NCBI GenBank assembly: GCA_905221605.1
Contig: CAJNDS010000495.1
Coordinates: forward strand, 61,440 to 125,439
Direction: 5' to 3'
From: Symbiodinium natans
Taxonomy: Eukaryota; Sar; Dinophyceae; Suessiales; Symbiodiniaceae
Length of the DNA stretch: 64,000 nucleotides
The stretch's first letter is position 1; each line of letters starts with the position of its first letter. This document shows, piece after piece, positions 52,754-61,765 of this stretch. The position numbers were made by a program, and so were the translations under genes. Below the pieces are notes generated by a model, which searched no databases, was not told the DNA's origin, and was given only the letters and a program-made list of their open reading frames with translations.

Positions 52754-53380
52754 CGCCCGAACTACTCGACCGCCGCTTTGGGTGGCCACCAACAAATCAA
52801 AACCAGAGCTTCTTTGAGCCTCGGCCTGATGATAATCTGATGGTTTCCAAGCATGATTTATCCCGGGGCATAGCTGGCATGATACGTGGTCAAGCACGAA
52901 GCACTTGCAGCGAACACGACGTGAGCAAACACTGCGAACAGTGTATCGGTTCAGCGTCAAGCGCCTGCATGTAGCAACACCGCAGCAAGAAGCGCTGCAA
53001 ATATTTTGGGATGCCAAAGCCTCTGAATGCCTCTGTTGTGAGATGACACGTTCTTATAGGCTTGGCAGCATGATGTCGCTGTCAAGCTCATGCACGAGAT
53101 CCGCTGTTCTCTCAGCGGCGTTTCAAGCCCTAGGCCTTTCAGGCTTCACAGACCAATGAACCGAATTAAACGAAACGCACAACTGCAAACTACAACACCT
53201 CCTTTAGTTCAGCGACTTCGGTTTACGTTCATGCTCTCTTCGCGGAAGAAAACAGCAGACACAATGAAGAGGAAAGGCAAGTAAACAAGAGTCATTAGCG
53301 ACAAAACATGATCAGCTGGAACTGTGGGAATCTAGGAATCTACATCAAGATGAGCGACCTGCTCTTCTCTGTGTGCAGTT

Positions 53381-55545
53381 TCAAGTCTTCAAGAAGGCTG
53401 GGGCAAGTTTGGCCCCGACAGCAAAGTCGATCTTCACGAAGTCCCCCACAACCTGCCCACTGGTGGGCTTCCACCCGAAAAAAAGAAACTCCATCAGCAC
53501 TTTGTAGCCCGCGGGACCGTGAGTCAAGGATGGGTCAGCAGAGACTTGGACACAGTGCCCACCACTGAGAGAAGTGACGAGGCTGCTGTTGGGGAAGTTC
53601 AGCTGGAACTGCTGCGCATTGTTCATGCCGGTGCGCTGGTCGTAGAGGGGGTTGACGGCCACGGCGTTCACACTGGGATGCGAGAAGCCAATGGGTGTTG
53701 GGAGCTGGGGCCAGCCATAGGCCGCTTGTGCATAACTGAGGTACATACGCAGACTCGGTGCGAAGGCCCTGTCTGCAGCGAAGCTGGAGATCTCCTTGGC
53801 AACCTGGTTGAGCTGCCACTTGCCAGTCATGTCTAAGGCTGGAATCAAAAAGAAAATGGCGAGGTCTCCGAAGCCTGAGTCCGGTGGGTCATCCCTTGCG
53901 AATTTGCAAGGGTTTTGCAACATCAGGTAAACAGTGGCAGGGAGCATCAGGAAGCCAACTGGCCAGGTCTCGTCCTGGTATATAGGACGCCACGTGGCTG
54001 GAGGAAGATTTGTGAGAAACATAGCAAGAAAGCTTGTGAGCTGGTAAGTGGTCAGGCCCTTGCCTGGGCAATTAAGGCCGTACCAGCTCCCACCATCTGC
54101 AGAGCGCTTGAAGAGCTCGTTAACGGCCTCATTGATGTCACCCTCGAAGTATCTTCCGGGAGGGGTCACCAGGTTCTTGTCTGTCTTGTTGAAAGGATTA
54201 TGCCGGCACTCAAGGCTCTCGGCACACTGGCTTTGGATGAAGCCCAGAACCTGGGCCGTGTTGGCAGCCGATCCCCGGGCCATTTCCAGCAGGTCGGGCT
54301 GTGGTGCCTCCACGCCGGTAACTGCAACTCGCTGTATGGCTCCAGGAAACTGCGACGCATAGGCCGCGGCAAAGCGCGTGCCGTAACTAAAGCCCAGCAC
54401 AGAGATGGCAGGGCTGCCCAAAGCCCACCGCAGCCACTCGACATCATGTGCAAGGGCCTGTGTGCCCATGTACTGCAAAAGGTTGTAGCTGCCACCATCT
54501 CCGTCTCCACGATCGAACTTGGCAGAGCATGGGCTCGTCCACCGAGCCTTGCCGTTGAGGTAGTTTTTCACCTCGTCGTGATTGGCGTAGTCTGTTGGGA
54601 GGAGCCAAGAGTTCTTGGCCTTGGCAGCCAGGTCCGCACACGGTGCTTCGTGTGTGACGTTGTTTACGTCATTGACACTCCCAACTGCCAGCATCCCTAC
54701 CCTGCCGACGCTGTTCCACACAGAATTCGGTAAGGCCAGATACGCGGCGAACTCATCAAAGGACTCAGGAGTGGTGAAGTTCTCCAGCAATCCGGCATAT
54801 GACAAGCCCATGCCGCGTTGGTCCACGGAAACCAGATCATAGTGCTGCAGCTCCTCAAGGTAGTCCACAAAGCTGCCAGGGCCAGAATCATCAATGTGTG
54901 CCATAGGGCCGCCTTGGTGAACCATGATCATGCCCTTGGGAGCAGGCTGGATCCTTGCCTGGTAGATTGTGAACCAGGTGTTGTAGATGGCGGTGCGCTG
55001 TGGGGTCGAATACATCAGGGGGGCCTTCACGTAGCCAATGGACACGTTGACCGGATAATCAACTTGACCCACTTTCATGTTTAGAAGGCGCGTGCCCACC
55101 GTCTGGAAGATGCGGGGGTTGGGGCTTGCCGCACTTCCGCGGAAGGCGGTTTCCCTGCAGGTGGTGCACAGTTTGTCCTTGCGGGCCTCCAGATCGTTCC
55201 TGCGCCCATCGTGGGTGCTCTCACCCCTCTCACCAGCTTGAAAGCTCTACGCGAAGCTGGCATACCACGCTAGAGAGAACCTCTACATTTCGAAAGTCTA
55301 GGATTCGGCAGTGACAAATGAACAGTAGCGACTCAGCAGTGTACTAGTGGAACAATAGTGAACAGAACAAACAGAACACCCTTCCCAACGCAGGCCGAGC
55401 GCATGATCTCGTAGAAGTCTCGCTTCCGCACAAACATCTCGCAGGCCTCCTCGCAGCTGTGGGCGACGGCAGCCACGAACGGATGGGGCCGCAACTTCTC
55501 CTGAGCCTTAGGCGCTTTTGCCACTGTTGCAGTGCTGTTGCAGTC
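53381..55545 (-). CDS. Alpha/beta-hydrolase peptidase (S33, tripeptidyl-aminopeptidase-like)
   Basis: Two exons. Exon 1, 55545 to 55378 after acceptor ATTCCGCAG: CNSTATVAKAPKAQEKLRPH, SCEEACEMFVRKRDFYEIMR, donor AAGGGT|GTTCTG. A 131-bp intron ends GCGTAG, and exon 2 runs 55246-53381 to TGA, both junctions phase 0. Numbering from GTRLLNMKVG at 55099, the fold shows HQGGPMAHID (oxyanion loop, about 61), DLVSVDQRGMG (88), nucleophile GFSYG with Ser238 at 54386-54388, acid in NPLYDQRTG (Asp487) and base in SGGHC (His515). This is an intact catalytic triad of the family that releases N-terminal peptides. Exon 2 also carries LCTTCRE upstream of the domain, pairing with the Cys of exon 1. Further 5' exons are likely; no ATG start was established. 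Confidence 0.82.
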
Positions 55546-55731
55546 TGCGGAATGATATCCCTACAAAATACCATGACAGCCTCTAAGTTCTATAGATCTC
55601 ATGCACCCTCTGAAAGCCAATAGTGAGCGGTCTCGGCTTCCAGACTCAGCTTCCATGTCGGTATTGTAGATAGAAATCCGCCGAAGGAGTACAGGCGGCG
55701 GACCCCCTTTTTTCCCTGAAATGGGGTACCT

Positions 55732-55813
55732 ACACCCTCCCCCACCCTCCCCCACCCTCCCCCCCACCCCCACGCTGCCAGCCCCGCCCCCACGCTGCCA
55801 GCCCCCCCCCGCT
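55732..55813 (-). repeat. C-rich tract with duplicated CCCCCACGCTGCCAGCC
   Basis: CCCTCCCCCACC repeats, then two copies of the CACGCTGCCAGCCCC phrase. Confidence 0.85.
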
Positions 55814-55851
55814 TTTGCTTTAGGAACCTTGAACTCTGAACCCAAAAACCC

Positions 55852-55990
55852 AAACCCCAAACCGTGAACCTTGAACCCTAAGCCCTCAACCCTAAACTAA
55901 CCCTCAACCCTAAACCCTAAACCCCAAACCCTAAACCCTCAACCCTAAACCCCAAACCATAAACCCGGAACCCTAAACCCCAAACCCATG
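55852..55990 (-). repeat. Degenerate CCCTAAA array
   Basis: About 18 CCCTAAA-like units (CCCTCAA, CCCCAAA, CCGTGAA). A perfect TTTAGGG array in the opposite orientation follows at 56055-56094. Confidence 0.9.
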
Positions 55991-56054
55991 GATGCGCTTT
56001 GCCGGGCCGAGGGTAGCATCAAAATTAGGCTTCCTTGCTTTCATGCCATTTCCA

Positions 56055-56094
56055 GGTTTAGGGTTTAGGGTTTAGGGTTTAGGGTTTAGGGTTT
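56055..56094 (+). repeat. TTTAGGG array
   Basis: Five to six perfect units, only 65 bp from the oppositely oriented array at 55852-55990. Confidence 0.95.
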
Positions 56095-56320
56095 ACTTCT
56101 TACAGACTTCTGAAAAGACTTCACTGTCTCGGCGCCTGCGGGCCTTCGTCCAGCCCCGCCATTGGGCCTGCCCAGGGCTCTTTTAATTTTTGGCATGCTT
56201 CGAGGTTGGCTACGACCGTGGCATCGTCATCTTCTTTTTTGGCATTTTCTTACAGCTCTCGAACCTGGGCCTGTCCAAAAACCTTTGAAGGTGCACCATA
56301 CCACTTAAGCTTGCATGAAC

Positions 56321-56760
56321 CTGTGCTCGTCGCCCGCCAAGTGGCAGACATTGGCGGTGGTCGTGGTCGTTGTCGTTCCGGGGACCGCGGTTGTAGTCCT
56401 GGTCGTGGTCGACGTCGGCGCTTTCGTGGAAGTCGTCGTGGAGGTCGTCGTTGACGGAGGCGTGCAAAACGGGAGATAGTCACAACAATTTCCAGCAACG
56501 CATGCATCCAACACTCCATCGCAGTCCAAAGTGAAGCACCAAGCAGGCATGCGGCTCTTGGCTTTCGCGTCCAGTTGGAGGAGTGCGGCCTCCTTTGCGG
56601 GTGCTCCCCAGCATCAGCACCCCATAACACTTCAGCATCCATGAGTTTCTGAGCAAGAAGCAACACCTTCTTTGAAATATCAAAGGAAGAAGCCTCAACC
56701 CTTTCAAGTTCTTCGCCATGGGATGCGATGGTACGAAAGCTTGTGCACATACCAGGAAAA
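56321..56760 (-). CDS. Cys-rich segment with Thr-rich linker, possible 5' part of the peptidase gene
   Basis: An upstream segment (about 56748-56610) encodes RTIASHGEELERVEASSFDI, SKKVLLLAQKLMDAEVLWGA. Continuing in another frame: AKEAALLQLDAKAKSRMPAW, CFTLDCDGVLDACVAGNCCD, YLPFCTPPSTTTSTTTSTKA and a (Thr)n stretch to donor GAGCACAG|GTTCATG at 56321. A helical N-terminal part, a compact Cys knot-like block and a mucin-like Thr linker suggest a secreted modular protein. The frame change near 56605 is either a short intron or an indel. It precedes the peptidase exons by 780 bp on the same strand and could belong to that gene. Confidence 0.45.
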
Positions 56761-57287
56761 ACTTCTTTGCGCCGATGATGGTTGTGTTGATCGCATGCTT
56801 AACCATAGCGCCAACAGTAAAAGAGGCCTTCAAGTATAAACACGACGCAAAATGCGAAAACGACGGCTGCTTCTTGCCTCATCGGGGTGTGTGATGAACG
56901 TAGTAGGGGAAGGAAGGCCTCTGCTTAACACCTAGTGACATAGCACCTGCCCGAGGCCCCACACATTCCCAACAGATGGGCGCTTCACGCTGGCCCAACG
57001 CGTCTGCTTGGACAAGCGGCGCTCGTTCCCGCGCAAGTTGACAGCGCTTCGTCGCCAGCTTGGAGGCTTTCGCCTGCCCAGGGTCCCTCTGGGCGGGTTC
57101 TCGGCTCAAAACGGCGACAGTTCTGAGCTCTGGAGGGTACGAGGGTAATCTATACAGTGTACTACAATAGACCCCAAACAGAATGAGCCGAATCAGGTCT
57201 GTCGGTAACCCGTGTGGATTTGACAGCCGTAAAAAGGATTTCAACGCTTTCAGGGCTTCCATGTGAAGATGCACGTCGATCATCCCC

Positions 57288-57468
57288 TCAAACTAAAGTG
57301 GGAGCCGAGCCATCCTTATCAGAGAAGGAAGGAGACTTTGCCCAGCAGTTTTTCTGCCGTGGCTCCCGAAGAGGCACTTCAAGGGCCTCATGGACACCTT
57401 GGGGGATTTTCTGGGAGCACTCCAGGGCAACTTTGGGGCCTGACTCTGAAAGATCGTTATTGGTAAGT
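57288..57468 (-). CDS. Possible exon, unknown
   Basis: A frame LTNNDLSESGPKVALECSQK, IPQGVHEALEVPLREPRQKN, CWAKSPSFSDKDGSAPTLV to a stop at 57288. More protein-like than the rest of the 189-codon open frame it belongs to. A further minus frame at 56879-57283 (MEALKALKSFLRLSNPHGLP) is weaker. Confidence 0.33.
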
Positions 57469-57954
57469 TTGCATGACGAACTTTCAGAGCTCATGGGCCA
57501 AAGCACGTTGCAGTAGATATCCGGATCACGGAAACATACGGAAACCTTGCTCGAAGCACTTGACAAAGCAGTGCAGACATGGCTGCATCCCAGCCATGAA
57601 GGGAGCCACAGTTCCGGCGGGCCCAAGGACCCACGAAGGGACACCCCACCCAGCCATCGGACCCAGAGCCAGGAAAGAGCCACCATTTTTTTCGCGCTGC
57701 GTCCCCTAGCGCCCACAAAGGACCCACAAAGGAGCAAGCCGTTCCTGTTTAGGAGTTTAAGGCTTTGGGTTGTGGAGGCTTTGCAGTTTTCGGACGCACG
57801 GCCCGTGTCCGCGTCCCGCAGCCCCGCCTCCAGCGCATCCGCGACAAAAAACTGCAATATGGTGTGAAGACAGTCGTGCTACTTGGCCAGAGCACCGGAT
57901 TATGTTACGGTTTGGGGTTTAGGGGCATTTTGAGTTTACGACGTTAGGGTAGAA

Positions 57955-58530
57955 GGCTTGGCCGGCATCATTTACTTGTCAGGTTTAGGGTTTGCCTGCA
58001 TCAGATTCTTTCGAGGTTTAGGGCTTCCCACCCGTGATCCTCTTTAAGGTCTTGCGCGCTCATACACATGAGCTTCTGCAGCTTTGAAAACCAGAGCTTG
58101 TTAGGGTTTTAAGGTGTTAAGATTTCGGGCTTGCCAGCCATCAAATCAACTTTCAGGTTTAGAGCATTGGGCGCAGCATGACGTCATCTTTGTTGGGGGG
58201 GCTTCTGGCTTGCCAACAATTGTTGAGATTTAGGCTGCAGGGCTTGCCAGCCAACATCTTCGTGTAGGGTTTTTAGAGCTTGCCGGCCATCATACGTACT
58301 AGGCTGAAGGCTTTGCCAGCCATCATGTTCTGTTTAGGGTCTTATGCTTGCCAACCATCATTTTCATGTAGGATGTAGGGTTTGCCAGCCAATTTCTGCT
58401 TTTCGGGCATTTAGGCCTCGTGCGGTTCATAGCAACTTCTTTTAGTGTTTAGGCTTTAGGGGTTGTGGAGGGCTTACGGTTTAAGGATTTAAGGTTTGCT
58501 AGCCATCGCCTTTTAGGGTTTAGGGCATAC
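57955..58530 (+). repeat. Degenerate repeat of CTTGCCAGCCATCAT and TTTAGGG phrases
   Basis: About ten recurrences of (G/C)CTTGCCAGCCA(T/A)CAT separated by 40-60 bp that include TTTAGGG remnants. Looks like an old tandem unit combining a telomere-type motif with a unique phrase. The stretch 57480-59690 has no supported exon. Confidence 0.7.
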
Positions 58531-58915
58531 CGTCAGTTTTGTTGATTCAAAGAAAAATATCAAAACCATGTTCCTTGCAGGCCTCTACTTAGCGTCTGGT
58601 GTCTGCTTTTGGAAGGCTTGGGGTTCCTGCATTGCCTTGCTCTTTTTCTGGGATGCTTCCACCGTTGCTAATTGAGGCTTGTATTTGGGTCGTTACCTTC
58701 CCAAATCACAGCACCCGGGAGTAGGGCTTGCCATCATCTTCCTTTTGTTTTTGGGGTTCGCGTGCGCTCAATACCATCATCCACGTAGGCATGGAATGCA
58801 AATGTTACGTGAGTTGAGGCTTGAGGGCTTAAGCCAATTGGGTTGCGAAGGGTTTATTGCCCTTGACAGCCCTCATCTTGCTTTAAGGGCTTACAGTCCT
58901 ATATTGGGGGGCCCA

Positions 58916-59014
58916 TTTGCAAACACAATGCTCGCATGATGGGTTTCAGATTCACGTGCTTTGAAGCAAGCTTGCCCCGCATTTGCAAACACAGTGTTCG
59001 CAAGATGGGTTTCA
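58916..59014 (+). repeat. Dispersed repeat, copies 2 and 3 (tandem)
   Basis: TTTGCAAACACAATGCTCGC... at 58916-58948, followed by GTGCTTTGAAGCAAGCTTGC, and again TTTGCAAACACAGTGTTCGC... at 58982-59014 (66-bp spacing). Same family as 25541 and 63411. Confidence 0.8.
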
Positions 59015-59638
59015 CTCACTCGACTCACTCGATTCCGCAGCGGTCTGGTCTGACCTACTAGCTAGCTGTAGTTCATGACATATGTCACGGCCGCTCTGTG
59101 GCGGCGGTTAACAGCTTCGGGTATGGACAGCAAGAGACGTCCTGCAGGAACCGGAGTTCAACTAGACTGCAGGCAAAACGGTCTCAAGCGCAACAGAGCC
59201 TACCTGGACCTACCGTAAACAGGAAAGAAACGTGCACTCACAAGCTCAAATATACAGTGTATGTACAGGAGATACTATACTACGGCCGGTCTCACAGTTC
59301 GCTCACTCACAGGGCTAAACAGTGTGGGCACGCATGTGCCGCAAATGTCCGGGGCCGATGAAAGAACGGCACCCCCGTGCTGATGGAACAACGCATGGCT
59401 GCATGTGGTGGCATGGTTGAATAAAAGGACTCGGTACACCAAAGAAGAAGAGCAAAAACACTCTGGGAGAGTATAGCCATCTCATTTTCTCATCGCTCAA
59501 ACTCCGTAGTTGGGCGATCTGGGCATGAGATGCTGGTATCATGGCGCTGTGGCCGAAAGGTCGGCTTCACATGTGCCTTCCCTGTACATAAGAACAGAGA
59601 CAAAAGGCTCAGACAGGGTTGCTAGCCTGTCCCCCCCG

Positions 59639-59664
59639 TGCACCCGAGAGGGGGTGCACCCCCG
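59639..59664. other. GTGCACCC inverted repeat / 14-bp palindrome
   Basis: GTGCACCC-GAGAGG-GGGTGCAC forms a hairpin and GGGGGTGCACCCCC is a perfect palindrome. It lies about 30 bases beyond the stop of the USP-like frame, in what would be the element's 3' UTR. Confidence 0.6.
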
Positions 59665-59692
59665 CTTCTGTGAGAAAAATAAGCTCTCATCG

Positions 59693-60111
59693 TCAAACCA
59701 ATCCGCCTTCCCCAGCAGGGGGCCTGCGGATACAGCCAAGCACATAACAGTTGGACTGGATTTCTGGACTTATGGTTTCAAGCCTTTCCGATGTGACACC
59801 GTCGTCCATGTACCAGGCATCTGTCCTGCCCGGTATCAAGCCAACAGTTCTGTAGTGCCCCGTGAGAACTGTTTCTCCAAGATGCACGATGATGGAAATA
59901 AGGTCATAGGCAAGCCAATCACACGCTATGCTGCTTTCATTTCTGAAGATCGGTAGGTGGACGCAGCGATTGTTGAATGTGATAGGTACACGGGTCTTCC
60001 TTGTGACACCGTTGTTCGTGGTATATCTAGGCAGGACAAGGAAAATGTGAGTCGGGGCTGTGCACAGCGCATGCGGCTGGGCCTGCAGGTGCCAGTTAAA
60101 GGATAAGGGCA
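59693..60111 (-). pseudogene. USP-like domain, C-terminal part (His and Asp boxes)
   Basis: The frame from about 60111 continues the protease domain: FNWHLQAQPHALCTAPTHIF, LVLPRYTTNNGVTRKTRVPI, then AYDLISIIVHLGETVLTGHY and AWYMDDGV, ending VLGCIRR...stop at 59693. Features seen: LPRY-like strand, Y-x-L-x-x-I-x-H-x-G-x4-GHY His box with His at 59855-59857, a W-x3-DD Asp box at about 59804, and a terminal aYxLxxxRR strand. These are the landmarks of peptidase family C19. It is in frame +1 relative to the N-terminal part, with the crossover near 60105-60130. Confidence 0.65.
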
Positions 60112-60505
60112 TCCAGCTCCCCGTCTTGGATACCTCCAGGTGCTGCCAGAAGCAGCAGTGGTGCAGCAGTCTCTCTGATTTCAGTAGTACACCCCTCCTC
60201 AACCGCCACTCTAGCCTCCCAGTGAACGAGACTATCAGTCCAAGCCAGCTTAGGGATGATGAACTGTATGAATTCACTCACGTCATGCTGTCTGTTGGGC
60301 TGCGCCCAGCCTAACATGTACATGCGGAGAAACATCGCTGCATCCCAGTGCGTTTTAGCAAGTGCCTTCTGCCAAGCATCAGGTAAAAGGCTCCCCGGCC
60401 TGAGTTGTGCTTGCCACAGGGTGGCAGTTATGACGGAGTTAATGTAGCATGTGTTGCCGCTATTCTTAAGCTTGAGGCGAGAGACACTCGGCTCAGATGT
60501 TTTCC
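60096..60505 (-). pseudogene. USP-like domain, N-terminal part (Cys box)
   Basis: The frame SEPSVSRLKLKNSGNTCYIN then SVITATLWQAQLRPGSLL and NRQHDVSEFIQFIIPKL. LKNSGNTCYINS matches the USP Cys box (GLxNxGNTCYxNS) with the nucleophile Cys at 60447-60449, and QHDVSEF matches the QxDxxEF box. The intervening length to the His box (about 200 residues) is that of a small USP core without large insertions. The frame ends at 60096 and must cross into the C-terminal frame. Known USPs cleave ubiquitin from proteins; its use by a retroelement is inference. Confidence 0.68.
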
Positions 60506-61368
60506 AGGGCCTTTTGCAGTGCCATTGCCAGGCCGTGGCGTTGCTGGTTTGGCGGCTGCAGTTGCGCCCCCACCACATTCCAAACCGCGCAGTTGGCCAA
60601 CTGTCGCAGTTTCTGATGCAGGATGTCTGCTCTCGGGTCTCTCATGGCTACTTCGATGAGGAACACTGCTTTGTCGCCTTCCTGGGGCTCTTGCTTGGGA
60701 CGCCTTTGGGCGCAGAACCTGGTGACCAGATCCGGCAGACATAGCTCGGCGACCTGGTTGATGAGCTCCGTCGCCTCTTCCACCTTCAGGCTCTTGGCTG
60801 TCGCCGACGGCTCCACCTTTTTGGTGGCCGAGTTCCACTCCTGATACACGAAGCGCTTCTGCTGGTCGAGCCACTGGTGCTTCATCGCATTCTCCACAGC
60901 CGTGGGATCGCCTACCATCAGTTGGACTCTTGCCACGACCTCTTTCAGCAGGAGGCCCAGCGCGACGATTCTCATCGGGGGGACGTTCTCTCCTTTCTTC
61001 TATTTTTGTTGCCATTCCTGCCCCGCCTTGAAAAGCGGCAGCAATATAGTTCCTGGGCCTTGTTGCTGGAGGTGAAAGGTGAAGGATGTGTCCAGTGTGT
61101 CCAGGCGTAGACGGTTCAGGGCGTCCTCCTGCTGCAACGACAGATTTGCCAGGAGCGTCACCACCGAGTTCAGGTTCTCGTCTGCAATTTGCCGCCGGCC
61201 TCCCCGCTGTCCTCGCCGGGCCGCTTTGGGTCGCTTGTTCGGTGCGTTCTCTGTCTCCCGGTCCATGTCTCTCGGCTGTTTCGAGGTCTCTCTCATGTTC
61301 GTCGCTAGCCCCGGTAGTAGGCTGCCGAAGACGCTCACCACCTCCGTCGTCATGTTCACAGTGTAGTC
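60493..61368 (-). pseudogene. Helical linker region with in-frame TAG
   Basis: A single frame: VNMTTEVVSVFGSLLPGLAT, KQPRDMDRETENAPNKRPKA (basic), NSVVTLLANLSLQQEDALNR, then CAA AAA TAG at 61002-61000, then KKGENVPPMRIVALGLLLKE, AVENAMKHQWLDQQKRFVYQ and LPDLVTRFCAQRRPKQEPQE to a stop at 60493. The frame stays coding on both sides of the TAG, so this is a nonsense mutation or a read-through. Two helical, partly basic segments without a known domain. It joins the zinc-finger segment at about 61370 and the USP frame at about 60500, each by a frame change. Confidence 0.5.
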
Positions 61369-61369
61369 C

Positions 61370-61765
61370 TATCAGGGCACATTGGAAGATCACATTACAT
61401 TGGAAGTAATGTCTGGAGGGGGAGGACCTGTCGCACCAAGGGCAGGTGCCATTTCTGAGGAGACGGGGCTTGACCTGCGCACATCTCTCCTCAAGTTTGC
61501 CGTTGGCGGTGACTGCCCACACGTCCTTGTGGGCCCTAACTATGTGTCTCTTCAGAGCCGTAGGATCTGCGATCCATCGCTTGCAGACACAGCAGTGTTG
61601 CTTGAGTGACGACACAACAGCAGCATCCAGCAGACTTTTCCAGCCTTGTTGCCGAGCAGCATCAAGAACCGGCTTTTGGGCTATGGGAGGCGGCTCATTT
61701 GCAGTGGTCGCCTCTGGAGCTTTTGGATTGGTGTTGGTATCTGCTTCGGGGCCGAACGCGGCTCC
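61370..61765 (-). pseudogene. Zinc-finger segment of the retrotransposon
   Basis: Opens right after a TAG at 61766-61768. A Pro/Thr/Asn-rich linker (EADTNTNPKAPEATTANEPP) leads to GWKSLLDAAVVSSLKQHCCV, then the finger HCCVCKRWIADPTALKRHIV RAH (C-x2-C-x12-H-x4-H) and a second CPWCDRSSPSRHYFQC, of C-x2-C-x6-H-x3-C type. These extend the two fingers at the end of the RT frame, giving at least four. Frame 1 relative to the RT, so a slip near 61700-61770 is needed; the linker begins before the RT frame stops, so the two overlap. Confidence 0.55.

Noticed and set aside
54000-54733. Plus-strand frame of 272 codons
   Set aside because: Antisense shadow of the S33 peptidase exon, which has an intact catalytic triad on the minus strand.
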